NCBI GenBank assembly: GCA_017549325.1
Contig: JAFYVA010000044.1
Location: forward strand, 1 to 64,000
Direction of reading: 5' to 3'
Source: Oscillospiraceae bacterium
GTDB taxonomy: Bacteria > Bacillota_A > Clostridia > Oscillospirales > Oscillospiraceae
DNA: 64,000 nt
The notes under the pieces are model-generated. The model saw only the letters and a list, made by a program, of their open reading frames with translations. It ran no database searches and was not told where the DNA came from. The position numbers were made by a program, and so were the translations under genes. This document shows, piece by piece, positions 25,213 through 34,745 of this stretch (position 1 is the first letter of the stretch; each line of letters opens with the position of its first letter).

Positions 25213-26406
25213 TTACTTATCCAGCAGGCAGGCAACACCGGGCAGCTCCTTGCCCTCGAGGAACTCGAGGCTGGCGCCGCCGCCGGTGGAGATGTGGGTG
25301 ACCTTGTCGGCAAAGCCCATCTGCTCAACAGCAGCTGCGCTGTCGCCGCCGCCGATGATGGTCACGGCGCTGGACTCGGTCAGAGCCTTGGCCATGGCGC
25401 GGGTACCGCCGGCGAAATTCTCGAACTCAAACACGCCCATGGGGCCGTTCCACACCACGGTGCCGGCATTGGCAACGGCGGCGCAGAAACGCTCGCGGGT
25501 AGCGGGGCCGATATCCATACCCTCCATCTCCTCGGGGATGGCAGCGGTGGGCACCACGGTGCCGACAGCGGTGGAGGAGAACTCGGCAGAGGCCATGGTG
25601 TCGGTGGGAAGCAGCAGGTTCACGCCGTTCTGCTTTGCCTTGGCGATCATCTCCAGAGCGTACTCCAGACGGTCGTTCTCGCACAGGCTCTTGCCGATGG
25701 AACCGCCCTGAGCCTTGACGAAGGTGTAGGCCATGCCGCCGCCGATAATCAGGGTGTCGGCCTTATCCAGCAGGTTGTTGATAACGCCCAGCTTGTCGCT
25801 GACCTTGGCGCCGCCCAGAACGGCCACGAAGGGACGCTTGGGATCGGCCAGAGCGCCGCCCATGATCTCCAACTCGCGGGCCACCAGCAGGCCGGACACG
25901 GCAGGCAGGAAAGCGGCCACACCGGCGGTGGAGGCGTGTGCGCGATGGACGGTACCGAAAGCATCGGAAACGTACAGCTCAGCCATGTCGGCCAGTTCCT
26001 TGGCCATGGCAGGATCGTTCTTCTCCTCGCGGGGATCGAAGCGCAGGTTCTCCAGCAGCATGATCTCGCCGCCCTTGAGGGCAGCGGCCTTGGCGCGGGC
26101 ATCCTCGCCCACGATATCGGCAGCGAAGATCACCTCGCGGCCCAGCAGCTCACCCAGACGCTTGGCAACGATGGACAGAGAGAGCTTCTCCTTCCACTCG
26201 CCCTTGGGCTTGCCCAGGTGGGAGCAGGCGATAACGGCAGCGCCGTTGTTCAGCAGGTACTGGATGGTGGGCAGGGCGGCGACGATGCGCTTGTCGCTGG
26301 TGATCTCGCCGGTAGCCTTATCCTGAGGCACGTTGAAATCGCAGCGCAGCAGGACCTTCTTGCCGGCCACATCCACATCCATGATGGTCTTCTTGTTGTA
26401 GTTCAT
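25213..26406 (-). CDS. pgk: Phosphoglycerate kinase
   Basis: The enzyme makes ATP from 1,3-bisphosphoglycerate. The 397-residue protein has '[16 protein letters not shown]', the hinge and ATP motif '[20 protein letters not shown]', and '[34 protein letters not shown]' features near the C terminus. AAAGGAG precedes the ATG. It follows trmL by 29 bases and precedes tpiA by 73 bases in the same operon. Confidence 0.97.
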   Translation of the reverse strand: MNYNKKTIMDVDVAGKKVLLRCDFNVPQDKATGEITSDKRIVAALPTIQYLLNNGAAVIACSHLGKPKGEWKEKLSLSIVAKRLGELLGREVIFAADIVGEDARAKAAALKGGEIMLLENLRFDPREEKNDPAMAKELADMAELYVSDAFGTVHRAHASTAGVAAFLPAVSGLLVARELEIMGGALADPKRPFVAVLGGAKVSDKLGVINNLLDKADTLIIGGGMAYTFVKAQGGSIGKSLCENDRLEYALEMIAKAKQNGVNLLLPTDTMASAEFSSTAVGTVVPTAAIPEEMEGMDIGPATRERFCAAVANAGTVVWNGPMGVFEFENFAGGTRAMAKALTESSAVTIIGGGDSAAAVEQMGFADKVTHISTGGGASLEFLEGKELPGVACLLDK

Positions 26407-26435
26407 ATTGTCTCTCCTTTTATAAAGAAAGTGTT

Positions 26436-26927
26436 TTATTGCTCTGCCATCTCGCCCACGCCGCTCAGACCGGGAAATCCCGTCTGGCGCAGCGCCTCAT
26501 AGGTGAGAACGGCCACGGAGTTACTCAGATTGAGACTACGGGCATCGCTGCGCATGGGCAGACGGATGCACCTGTCATAAAAGCGGCGGCGAAAATCCTC
26601 CGGCAATCCCGCCGTCTCCTTGCCGAAGAAGAGATAGTCTCCGTCGGCGAAGGTTGCCTCGCAGTAGGCGCGGGGAGCTTTCGTCGTTGCCAACCACGCC
26701 CTGTCGGCGGCTTCGGGGTTGCGCGTAAAGAAGTCCTCGAGATTTTCGTAGTCGAAAACCTCCACCAAATGCCAGTAGTCAAGACCGGCCCGCTTGACGG
26801 CTTTATCGGAGATATCAAAACCCAGCGGGCGGATCAGATGGAGGCGACTGCCGGTAGCGGCACAGGTTCGTGCGATATTTCCGCAATTCTGCGGAATTTC
26901 CGGCTCAACCAGTACAATATTGAGCAT
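26436..26927 (-). CDS. trmL: tRNA (cytidine/uridine 34-2'-O)-methyltransferase TrmL
   Basis: This SPOUT methyltransferase modifies the wobble base of tRNA-Leu. The 163-residue protein has the N-terminal '[24 protein letters not shown]', '[12 protein letters not shown]' and the knotted C-terminal '[23 protein letters not shown]'. The ATG at 26927 has AAGGAGG at about 7 bases. It is the promoter-proximal gene of the glycolysis operon, so it is probably expressed with it. Confidence 0.94.
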   Translation of the reverse strand: MLNIVLVEPEIPQNCGNIARTCAATGSRLHLIRPLGFDISDKAVKRAGLDYWHLVEVFDYENLEDFFTRNPEAADRAWLATTKAPRAYCEATFADGDYLFFGKETAGLPEDFRRRFYDRCIRLPMRSDARSLNLSNSVAVLTYEALRQTGFPGLSGVGEMAEQ

Positions 26928-26955
26928 ATCTCGCCTCCTTAACACAAGCTTTCAT

Positions 26956-26984
26956 AGTATAATGCAGATGAATGAAAAATTCAA
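26956..26984 (-). promoter_or_regulatory. Promoter of trmL-pgk-tpiA-gpmI
   Basis: On the minus strand TTGAAT, 17-base spacer, TATACT, 29 bases before the trmL start. Confidence 0.8.
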
Positions 26985-27129
26985 CACCAAAATTGTAAAA
27001 ACTGGCTTGTTTTTGAAAAAAATATGATTATTGCGAACATTTTCTTGTAAAAATCGGAATTTTTCTGCATTTTCAACATTTTTCTCGAAAAAGGGAGGAA
27101 AAACTTGTGAACTTTTTCTGTAAAAACAC

Positions 27130-27157
27130 TGGATTTTTTAATAAAACCTGCTATACT
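27130..27157 (+). promoter_or_regulatory. Promoter of the glmU-like gene and prs
   Basis: TGGATT, 16-base spacer, TATACT (27152-27157), preceded by about 130 bases of A/T-rich sequence that may act as an UP element. Confidence 0.6.
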
Positions 27158-27196
27158 GAAAACAGAAACAGTCGAGTCGAGGAGGTGAGATTCCCC

Positions 27197-28210
27197 ATGG
27201 ACGCAACCGTTGCCTATATTGATCTGCGCGTGGAGAATCCCGCCGAAAACAAACCGCTGATGCTGGAACAGGTGCTCTTTTGCCCCGTCCTTTTCTGGAC
27301 CTGCAGGGAGCTCCGGAGCCAGGGAGTCCGGCGGTTTTTTATTGTTTGCGACCAGCCGTGGAAAGAAGAGGTTGAAGCCGTCCTCTCGTCTGTTGAGGGG
27401 GTGCGCGTTTCTACCGATGCTGCGGCTGCCCGCGCCGAGGCCGGCGATTGTGTGCGCTTCACCCATGCGGTTTTGCCGATCGACGGTGATGAAGAGCAGT
27501 TTGGCTGGCTCCTTGTGGAGTCCCGCGCCGAGCTGCTTGCCGCTGCGCGGTACTGCCGCAAGGCTGTCTGTGAAACGCTGAGTGCGCAGGGCGTGACATT
27601 CATCGATCCCGATACGACCTATATCGACCCCCGCGCCACCGTTGGTGCCGGTACCGTCGTGCTGCCGGGCACCATCATCCGCGGAGCGAGCGTGATCGGT
27701 GAGAACTGTGAGATCGGACCCAACACCATGATCCGCGACTGCGTGGTGGGTGATCGCACCACGGTCAATGCCAGCCAGATCAACGAGAGCACCATCGGCA
27801 GCGACACCACGGTGGGCCCCTTTGCCTATGTGCGGCCCGGATGCGCGGTGGGTGAGCACTGCCGTATCGGCGACTTTGTGGAACTGAAAAATTCTGTACT
27901 GGGCGCAGGGACGAAGGTGTCCCACCTGACCTATGTGGGCGACAGTGACGTGGGCGCGCGGGTGAACTTCGGCTGCGGTACGGTCACCACCAACTATGAC
28001 GGTAAGAAAAAGTACCGCTGCACGGTGGGTGACGATGTGTTCCTCGGCTGCAACACCAATTTGATTGCGCCCGTCACCGTGGGCGACGGCGCGTACACGG
28101 CAGCAGGCTCCACCGTTACCGACGATGTGCCGTCGGGTGCGCTGGCGGTTGCCCGTGCCCGTCAGGAGAACAAGCTCGATTGGGCAAAGCGTTTTTTCGG
28201 GAAGAAGTAA
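27197..28210 (+). CDS. GlmU-like protein with intact acetyltransferase but shortened N-terminal domain
   Basis: The C-terminal left-handed beta-helix (about 140-337) matches the glucosamine-1-phosphate acetyltransferase half of GlmU, with conserved Arg213, Lys231, 'HLTYVGDS' His243/Tyr246, and 'TTNYDGKKK' Asn266. The N-terminal part (about 1-135) resembles a remnant nucleotidyltransferase ('NKPLMLEQVLF', 'GVRRFFIVCD') but lacks the LAAGxGTRM loop and is about 110 residues short. It is 337 residues, against about 455 for normal GlmU. GGAGGTGA lies 8 bases before the ATG at 27197. It precedes prs, the usual glmU neighbour in Firmicutes. Uridylyltransferase activity seems absent and may be supplied elsewhere. 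Confidence 0.85.
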   Translation: MDATVAYIDLRVENPAENKPLMLEQVLFCPVLFWTCRELRSQGVRRFFIVCDQPWKEEVEAVLSSVEGVRVSTDAAAARAEAGDCVRFTHAVLPIDGDEEQFGWLLVESRAELLAAARYCRKAVCETLSAQGVTFIDPDTTYIDPRATVGAGTVVLPGTIIRGASVIGENCEIGPNTMIRDCVVGDRTTVNASQINESTIGSDTTVGPFAYVRPGCAVGEHCRIGDFVELKNSVLGAGTKVSHLTYVGDSDVGARVNFGCGTVTTNYDGKKKYRCTVGDDVFLGCNTNLIAPVTVGDGAYTAAGSTVTDDVPSGALAVARARQENKLDWAKRFFGKK

Positions 28211-28292
28211 CTTCATTTTGTTGAGTAACAGCGGCGCTGTCTCATATACATTCAAATTATTATATACAAAAAGAAAGCGAGTGTGTTGTACA

Positions 28293-29252
28293 ATGATTTC
28301 TCACGGCAAGGACATCAAGATTTTCAGCGGCAACTCCAACCCCGCACTGGCAGAGGAAATCTGCAAGTTCATCGGTACCTCTCTGGGTGAGGCCGAGGTG
28401 AAGCATTTTGCTGACGGCGAGGCTTGCGTCTCCCTGTACGAGACCGTCCGCGGCAGCGATGTGTTCCTGATCAACTCCACCTGCAAGCCCGTCAATGACA
28501 GCCTCATGGAGCTGCTGGTCATGATCGATGCCTGCAAGCGCGCCAGCGCCGGTCGCGTCACCGCAGTCATCCCCTATTTCGGCTATGCCCGCCAGGACCG
28601 CAAGGCCCGCAGCCGTGATCCCATCTCCGCCAAGCTGGTGGCCAACATGCTCACTGCCGCCGGTGCTGACCGCGTGCTGACCATGGACCTCCACGCCGCT
28701 CAGATCCAGGGCTTCTTTGATATCCCCGTGGATAACCTGCTGGGCAACCCCATCTTCGTGGACTACTATGCCAAGAAGTTCGGTGAGAAGGTGGAGAACA
28801 TGGTGGTCGTTTCCCCCGACGCCGGTTCCGTGGCCCGCGCCCGCACCTTCGCTCAGAAGCTGCACATGGATCTGGCCATCGTTGACAAGCGCCGCCAGAA
28901 GGCCAACCAGTGCGAAGTCATGAACGTCATCGGCGATGTCAAGGGCAAGGAGTGCATCATCTTCGACGATATGGTGGATACCGCCGGCAGCCTGTGCAAC
29001 GCCGCTAAGGCTCTGGTGGAAGTGGGCGGTGCCAAGGCTGTCTACGCCTGCGCATCCCACGGCGTTCTCTCCGGCCCCGCTCTGGAGCGCCTGAGCGACA
29101 GCGTCATCACCGAGCTGGCTCTGCTGAACACCATCCCCACCGAGCAGGGCGCCGGCTGCGACAAGATCAAGTATCTGTCCGTTGCCCCCATGTTCGGCGA
29201 GGCTATCGAGCGCATCTATCAGGAAATTTCCATCGCAAAGCTGTTCAACTGA
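28293..29252 (+). CDS. prs: Ribose-phosphate pyrophosphokinase (PRPP synthase)
   Basis: The enzyme makes PRPP from ribose 5-phosphate and ATP for nucleotide, His and Trp synthesis. The 319-residue protein has 'IKIFSGNSNPALAEEI', ATP-binding 'YFGYARQDRKARSRDPISAKL', 'VLTMDLHAAQIQGFF' and the PRPP loop 'CIIFDDMVDTAGSL'. The start is fixed by family alignment, because the ribosome site upstream is weak (GAGTG). It follows the glmU-like gene by 82 bases and ends at a terminator. Confidence 0.95.
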   Translation: MISHGKDIKIFSGNSNPALAEEICKFIGTSLGEAEVKHFADGEACVSLYETVRGSDVFLINSTCKPVNDSLMELLVMIDACKRASAGRVTAVIPYFGYARQDRKARSRDPISAKLVANMLTAAGADRVLTMDLHAAQIQGFFDIPVDNLLGNPIFVDYYAKKFGEKVENMVVVSPDAGSVARARTFAQKLHMDLAIVDKRRQKANQCEVMNVIGDVKGKECIIFDDMVDTAGSLCNAAKALVEVGGAKAVYACASHGVLSGPALERLSDSVITELALLNTIPTEQGAGCDKIKYLSVAPMFGEAIERIYQEISIAKLFN

Positions 29253-29267
29253 GAAATTGTGTGATAT

Positions 29268-29308
29268 AATAGGTGGAGCTGCCTTCCGCAGCTTCACCTA
29301 TTTTTTAT
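29268..29308 (+). terminator. Terminator after prs
   Basis: AATAGGTGGAGCTGC pairs with GCAGCTTCACCTATT (one mismatch) over CTTCC and is followed by TTTTTATTT. Confidence 0.85.
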
Positions 29309-29345
29309 TTACAGAATTTATCGATACAAAACGGAGTGGTACCAT

Positions 29346-29939
29346 ATGCTGTTTAATAGAGATGCCGGCGGTGTGGAATGGATCGTAGTGGGTCTGGGAA
29401 ACCCCGGAAAGAAATACGAGAGCACGCGCCACAACATGGGTTTTCTGGCAGTGGACGGCCTTGCCGATAAGGAGGGCTTCCGCTTTACCAAACTGCGCTT
29501 TAAGGCGTGGACGGCCGAGTGGCGTCACAATGGAAAAAAGGTGCTGGTGATGAAGCCCCAGACCTATATGAACCTCTCCGGTGAGGCAGTGGGCGAGGCG
29601 GCCCGCTTCTACAAAGTCCCTCCCGAGCGCGTGGTGGTTATCTCCGATGACATTGCCCTCCCCGCAGGCAAGCTGCGGATCCGTCCCAGCGGCTCTGCCG
29701 GCGGGCATAACGGCTTGAAGGATATCATCCGGCATCTGGGCAGCGACGCCTTCCCCCGCGTGAAGGTGGGTGTGGGAATCCCCCAGCAGGAGGGCTATGA
29801 TACGGTGGATTGGGTCATCGGCAAGCCCCGCGGCGAGGATGAAAAAGCCATCATTGCGGCGCTGGACAAGGCGGTGGAGGCCATCCCCTATCTCATTGAC
29901 CGCGGCTGTACCGAGGCGATGAACAAATTCAACGGATAA
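29346..29939 (+). CDS. pth: Peptidyl-tRNA hydrolase
   Basis: The enzyme frees tRNA from peptidyl-tRNAs dropped by ribosomes. The 197-residue protein has 'VVGLGNPGKKYESTRHNMGF' features with the catalytic His, 'MKPQTYMNLSGEAV' with the key Asn, and 'SGSAGGHNGLKDIIRHLG'. GGAGTGG precedes the ATG. It is followed 36 bases later by mfd, the conserved pth-mfd pairing of Firmicutes. Confidence 0.96.
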   Translation: MLFNRDAGGVEWIVVGLGNPGKKYESTRHNMGFLAVDGLADKEGFRFTKLRFKAWTAEWRHNGKKVLVMKPQTYMNLSGEAVGEAARFYKVPPERVVVISDDIALPAGKLRIRPSGSAGGHNGLKDIIRHLGSDAFPRVKVGVGIPQQEGYDTVDWVIGKPRGEDEKAIIAALDKAVEAIPYLIDRGCTEAMNKFNG

Positions 29940-29975
29940 TGGGAAAATCATAAAGGAAGGAGGGAGGATACGCAG

Positions 29976-32900
29976 ATGAACGGGATTCTTGCATCGCTGA
30001 TGGCGTTGGAGGAGACGAAAGCACTGCTCAGCGCTGCCCAAAAGCGACGCAGACCGCGTCTGACGGGCGTGTCCTCCGTCCATCGCGCTATGCTTTGCGC
30101 CGCTATGCAAGTGTATAGCGGTCAAACGCTTTTGGTGCTGTGCAGCGATGACAGGGAAGTGCAGCGCTGCGCCGCCGACCTTCGCGCCCTGACGGGCGGG
30201 GAGGTAACGGAATTGCAGAGCAGACACTGGCAGTTCCGTCCCGCTGCGGCGGTGAGCCACCAGTGGGAGCACCGGCGCCTCCGCGCCCTGCACCGGATGG
30301 CAGAGGGCAGCGTCTCCGTGGTGGTGACCACGGTGGAAGCCGCTGTGCAGCGCTGTATGCCGCCCCGGGTGCTGAAAGCCGCCACTCTCTGCCTGCGGCA
30401 GGGAGAGCGCTATGATATGGAAAAGCTGACGGCCCATCTGGTCTGTGCCGGCTATAGCCGCTGCCAACAGGTGGAGGGACCGGGACAGTTCGCTCTTCGC
30501 GGCGGTATTCTGGACGTGTTCTCCCCGGCCATGGACGCGCCTGTCCGCTGCGAGTTCTGGGATGATGAGCTGGACGCGCTGGGTGAATTCGATGTGTCCA
30601 GCCAGCGCCGCACCCGCAATGTGGATGAGGTATGCCTTCTGCCTGCCGGCGAAGTGCTGCCCCTTTGGGATGAGGAGACGAAGGAACGCACGGCGGCGGC
30701 CTTGGAGCGGGCGGCAGAGAAACTGAAGAAAAAAGAAAACACGGCCGCCCTGCGCCAGATGCTGGAAGGGGATGCTGCCCTTCTGCGCAGCGGAGCCCTG
30801 CCTGCCGGCTGTGCGCGATACATGGCGGCGGTGTATGAGGAAATGACCACGGCGCTGGATTATTTCGGCGGCGATACGCTGGTTTGTCTCTGGGAGAGCG
30901 GGCGGCTCAATGAAGCCCTGCGGGCATCCCTGTGGCAGCTGAAAGAGGATCTGACCGCCGCCTCTGAGAGCGGTACCATGCCCCTGTCGCTGGGAGAACT
31001 GTCTCTCAGTGAGAGCGAGACGGCGGCGCGGCTGGACGAATTTGACCTTTGTATGCTGGACAGTCTCCCGACAGGGCGGCCTCTTTTGGAGCCGAGGGAG
31101 CTGCTGCAGCTCAACGCCAAGCAGATGAGCACCTATGGCGGTTCTCTTGACACGGCGGCGCAGGTTATCCGTCAGTATCTGGATATGGATTGCCGCGTGG
31201 TGGTGCTCTGCGGCGGCGAGGTGCGGGCCAACAATATGGTGCGCCTCCTGCGGGAGCGGGATATTGCCGCCACCTACGCGCCACGTCTGACGGAGCTGCC
31301 CCCGGAGCGGCATGTCACCGTTTCGCTGGGCGCGCTCAGTGCCGGAAGCGAGTGGCCGCAGCTGCGTCTGGCGGTGCTGACGGAGGGCCAACTGACGGAA
31401 AGCGTAGCCGGAAAGGCGCGAAAAGTACGAAAAACCAAGGACGAGAGCCGACAGAAGCTCCAGTCCTATACCGATCTGACCCCCGGCGATCTGGTGGTGC
31501 ATGAGCACCACGGTATCGGCAGATTTGTGGAAATGCTGCGTCTGCCGGTGGACGGGGTGGAGAAAGATTATATCAAGATCGCCTACGCCGGCACCGATTG
31601 CCTCTATGTGCCCGCCACATCTCTCGATTTGGTCAGCAAGTATATCGGAAGCGGCGGCGGTGAGGATACGGAAAAGCCGGTGCGGCTGAACAAGTTGGGC
31701 GGAAGCGAGTGGGCCAAGACAACGTACCGCGCCCGCGCTGCGGCAAAGGAACTGGCCGAGGGCCTTATCAAGCTCTATGCGGCCCGCCAGCGATTGGGAG
31801 GCTTCGCCTTTTCGTCCGATAGTCCCTGGCAGCAGGAATTTGAAGATGCCTTCCCCTACGACGAGACGGACGATCAGCTTCGGGCCGTCACGGATATCAA
31901 GGCCGACATGGAGCGCCCGGTGCCCATGGATCGACTGCTCTGCGGCGATGTCGGTTACGGAAAGACGGAGGTGGCCCTCCGCGCCGTGATGAAATGCATC
32001 CTCGACGGCAAGCAGGCGGCGATTCTGGTGCCGACCACGGTGCTGGCACAGCAGCACTATGTAACGGCGCAAAACCGCTTCCGCGCCTTTCCCGTCACCA
32101 TTGAGGTGCTCTCCCGCTTCCGCAGCCCCAAGCAGGTCAAAGAGGTGCTGCAGCGGGTGAAAGAGGGCAGGGTAGACCTGCTCATCGGCACCCACAAGCT
32201 GCTGAGCAAGCAGCTGGAATTCAAGGACCTGGGGCTTCTGGTCATCGATGAGGAGCAGCGCTTCGGCGTGGCCCACAAGGAAAAGCTCCGCGAACGGACG
32301 GCGCAGGTGGATACCCTGACGCTGTCGGCTACGCCCATTCCCCGCACGCTGAACATGGCCCTGTCGGGCATCCGCGATATGAGTACCATCGAGGAGCCGC
32401 CCCGTGACCGTCGGCCGGTGCAGACCTATGTGCTGGAGCATGACTGGAGCGTGGTGGCCGAGGCCATCCGGCGGGAGCTGAGCCGCGGCGGACAGGTCTA
32501 TTATCTCCACAACCGCGTGGACAGCATCGATGCTGCCGCCGCGCGCCTCCGCCAGATGCTGGGGGAGGAAACGGTCATTGCCGTGGCGCACGGCAAGATG
32601 AGCGAGGCCGAACTGAGCCGCGTGATGCAGGAGATGAGCGAAGGCGAAATTCAGGTACTGGTATGCACCACCATTATTGAGACGGGCCTGGATATCCCCA
32701 ATGTGAATACCATGATTATTGAGGACGCCGATCGGATGGGCTTGAGTCAGCTTCATCAGCTTCGCGGCCGCATTGGACGCTCTTCCCGCCGCGCCAGCGC
32801 CTACCTCACCTATCGACCCGGCAAGATCTTGACGGAGGTGGCGGCCAAGCGCCTGAGCGCCATCCGCGAGTACGTGGAATTCGGCTCCGGCTTCAAGATC

Positions 32901-33548
32901 GCCATGCGGGATCTGGAGATCCGCGGTGCAGGCAATCTCCTCGGCCCCGAGCAGTCGGGCTATATGATGAGCGTGGGTTACGATATGTACCTCAAGCTCC
33001 TCAACGAAGCCGTTCTGGAACAGCAGGGCAAGATCGTGACACGCCCCATCGAGTGTGCCGCCGATCTGACGGTGTCGGCCTATATTCCCGAGAGCTATGT
33101 GCCCTCAGCCAGACAGCGGATGGATCTGTACCGCCGCATTGCTGCGGTGCGCTGCACCGAGGATGCCGACGATCTGACCGATGAGCTGCTGGATCGCTAT
33201 GGCGATGTGCCGCAGGCAGTACAGCACCTGATGGAGGTGGCGCTGCTGCGGGCTCGTGCTGCGGCCGTGGGCATTACCGACATTACCCAGCGCAGTGACA
33301 AACTCTCGTTTACCATGGCGACACAGGTGGATGTGGCGGCATTGGCAGCGGTGTGCTCCATGGCATCCTATCGCCGCCGTTTGCAGCTCCACGCCTCGGC
33401 GCAGGATCCGCGTCTGACGCTGTATCTTGCAAAGGGCGAGGACGCATTGGATGCCGCCGTCAAACTGGTGGAAACGCTGCACTTACAGCATAAACAAACA
33501 GGTGATACACCTGATAAGGAGGAAAAAGATGAAAAAGCAAACATTTAA
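29976..33548 (+). CDS. mfd: Transcription-repair coupling factor Mfd
   Basis: Mfd removes RNA polymerase stalled at DNA lesions and recruits UvrA. The 1190-residue protein has UvrB-like N-terminal domains (1-330), an RNA-polymerase-binding CarD-like domain (about 490-570, 'DLVVHEHHGIGRF'), a translocase with Walker A 'GDVGYGKTEVALRA' (about 655), DEEQ box 'VIDEEQRFGV' (about 758) and motif VI 'QLRGRIGRSSRRA', and the C-terminal TRCF domain. GGAGGGAGG precedes the ATG. Its end overlaps the next gene by 20 bases. Confidence 0.97.
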   Translation: MNGILASLMALEETKALLSAAQKRRRPRLTGVSSVHRAMLCAAMQVYSGQTLLVLCSDDREVQRCAADLRALTGGEVTELQSRHWQFRPAAAVSHQWEHRRLRALHRMAEGSVSVVVTTVEAAVQRCMPPRVLKAATLCLRQGERYDMEKLTAHLVCAGYSRCQQVEGPGQFALRGGILDVFSPAMDAPVRCEFWDDELDALGEFDVSSQRRTRNVDEVCLLPAGEVLPLWDEETKERTAAALERAAEKLKKKENTAALRQMLEGDAALLRSGALPAGCARYMAAVYEEMTTALDYFGGDTLVCLWESGRLNEALRASLWQLKEDLTAASESGTMPLSLGELSLSESETAARLDEFDLCMLDSLPTGRPLLEPRELLQLNAKQMSTYGGSLDTAAQVIRQYLDMDCRVVVLCGGEVRANNMVRLLRERDIAATYAPRLTELPPERHVTVSLGALSAGSEWPQLRLAVLTEGQLTESVAGKARKVRKTKDESRQKLQSYTDLTPGDLVVHEHHGIGRFVEMLRLPVDGVEKDYIKIAYAGTDCLYVPATSLDLVSKYIGSGGGEDTEKPVRLNKLGGSEWAKTTYRARAAAKELAEGLIKLYAARQRLGGFAFSSDSPWQQEFEDAFPYDETDDQLRAVTDIKADMERPVPMDRLLCGDVGYGKTEVALRAVMKCILDGKQAAILVPTTVLAQQHYVTAQNRFRAFPVTIEVLSRFRSPKQVKEVLQRVKEGRVDLLIGTHKLLSKQLEFKDLGLLVIDEEQRFGVAHKEKLRERTAQVDTLTLSATPIPRTLNMALSGIRDMSTIEEPPRDRRPVQTYVLEHDWSVVAEAIRRELSRGGQVYYLHNRVDSIDAAAARLRQMLGEETVIAVAHGKMSEAELSRVMQEMSEGEIQVLVCTTIIETGLDIPNVNTMIIEDADRMGLSQLHQLRGRIGRSSRRASAYLTYRPGKILTEVAAKRLSAIREYVEFGSGFKIAMRDLEIRGAGNLLGPEQSGYMMSVGYDMYLKLLNEAVLEQQGKIVTRPIECAADLTVSAYIPESYVPSARQRMDLYRRIAAVRCTEDADDLTDELLDRYGDVPQAVQHLMEVALLRARAAAVGITDITQRSDKLSFTMATQVDVAALAAVCSMASYRRRLQLHASAQDPRLTLYLAKGEDALDAAVKLVETLHLQHKQTGDTPDKEEKDEKANI

Positions 33549-34548
33549 CCTGGTGATCCGCGCCCTCATCGGCGTGGCGGCCTCGCTGCTGATCGTGGGT
33601 GCCATGGGCCTCATCAACGAGTCCCAGAACAATCAGACACTGCTGGAGCAGGCAAGCGGCGTCAAGGCCGATGCCGTGGCCATGACCGTCAGCGGTGAGG
33701 ATGTCAGCGCTGAGGAGTACCTGTACATGGCGGCCTATCAGGCCCAGAGCCTTGCCGCTTACGGCATCGTCGACCTGAACACCGAGCTGGGTGAGGGTAT
33801 GACCGCCGCCGACTATGTGGCATCTCAGGCCGAGGCACAGGTGGTGGCCTCCGCTGTGCTCCGCGGCTGGGCTAAGGAGATGGGCGTGACCATGACCGAG
33901 GAGGATCTGGCCGCACTGCAGGCACAGAAGGATGCCTACGGCGATGCTGCTGCCTTTGTTCAGACGCTGCAGCTGGTGGGCACCAGTGAGAAGCTCTTTG
34001 ACGACCTCATGAGCCAGAGCGCCCTGTACAACCATCTGTATGAGATCTACTGCGGCGAGAACGGTGCTCAGCGTCCCACCGACGATGCGCTGAAGGCTCT
34101 GGCTCAGGAGCACAATCTGGCCAGCGCCTATGTGCTGACGGCTGCTGCCGATGCCGAGATCGACATGGCCGATTATGCTGCCCGTGTGGCTGCAGCAGAG
34201 AACAAGGTCGAGATGGTAGCCGCCCTTGCCGCCGAGCTCCAGTGTGACGGCAATGTGCAAACCTTCGACTGCTGCCACAGCACCCCTGTGAACGATGCGC
34301 TGATGGCGCTGTCCGAGGGTGAGGTCAGTGCGGTAGTGGAAGATGCCGGCGTGCAGTACGTGCTGCTGCGTGCGGAGCTGGATCTGGATACCGTGGCCTA
34401 TGTTCACTTTGAAGAGGAGTACAGCCGCCGCGTCAGCGAGGCCGTTGTGGAGTACAACGCAAAGGTGATGGAGAAAATCGATGTGGCTGCCTTCTATACC
34501 AAGTATGGCCAGCTGCAGCAGAGTCTTTACAACTCCTTGATGCAGTGA
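33529..34548 (+). CDS. PrsA/SurA-like exported protein (possible foldase)
   Basis: The 339-residue protein has an N-terminal membrane anchor or signal (about 8-28) with no lipobox cysteine. A long helical region carries the SurA_N-like pattern ('AVAMTVSGEDVSAEEYLYMAAYQAQS'), followed by a segment ('SAYVLTAAAD...', 'LSEGEVSAVVEDAGVQYVLLRAEL') that looks like a degenerate parvulin domain. Proteins of this kind follow mfd in many clostridia and help fold secreted proteins. AAGGAGG lies 7 bases before the ATG, inside the end of mfd. Prolyl isomerase activity is uncertain. Confidence 0.75.
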   Translation: MKKQTFNLVIRALIGVAASLLIVGAMGLINESQNNQTLLEQASGVKADAVAMTVSGEDVSAEEYLYMAAYQAQSLAAYGIVDLNTELGEGMTAADYVASQAEAQVVASAVLRGWAKEMGVTMTEEDLAALQAQKDAYGDAAAFVQTLQLVGTSEKLFDDLMSQSALYNHLYEIYCGENGAQRPTDDALKALAQEHNLASAYVLTAAADAEIDMADYAARVAAAENKVEMVAALAAELQCDGNVQTFDCCHSTPVNDALMALSEGEVSAVVEDAGVQYVLLRAELDLDTVAYVHFEEEYSRRVSEAVVEYNAKVMEKIDVAAFYTKYGQLQQSLYNSLMQ

Positions 34549-34632
34549 TAACCGACCTGTAGTCGAATTGACGGAAAAGCTGAAAAAAACTTGACGATAC
34601 TTACAATCTTTCTGGTAAGACCACTTTAGCTG

Positions 34633-34661
34633 TTGATTTTAGCGAAAAAAATAACTACAAT
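34633..34661 (+). promoter_or_regulatory. Promoter of the thiolase gene
   Basis: TTGATT (34633-34638), 17-base spacer, TACAAT (34656-34661), 85 bases before the start codon. Confidence 0.75.
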
Positions 34662-34745
34662 AGTTACACTGTTATACCTCAAAATGGGGGAAGACTGTTT
34701 AGGAACAAAATTTATTATATTTTTATCATTCAGGAGGAAAAAATC

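Noticed and set aside
29298..32756. Open frame of 1152 codons on the minus strand
   Set aside because: It is antisense to pth and mfd, both of which have full domain matches. Low-complexity His/Gln/Arg composition marks it as a shadow frame.
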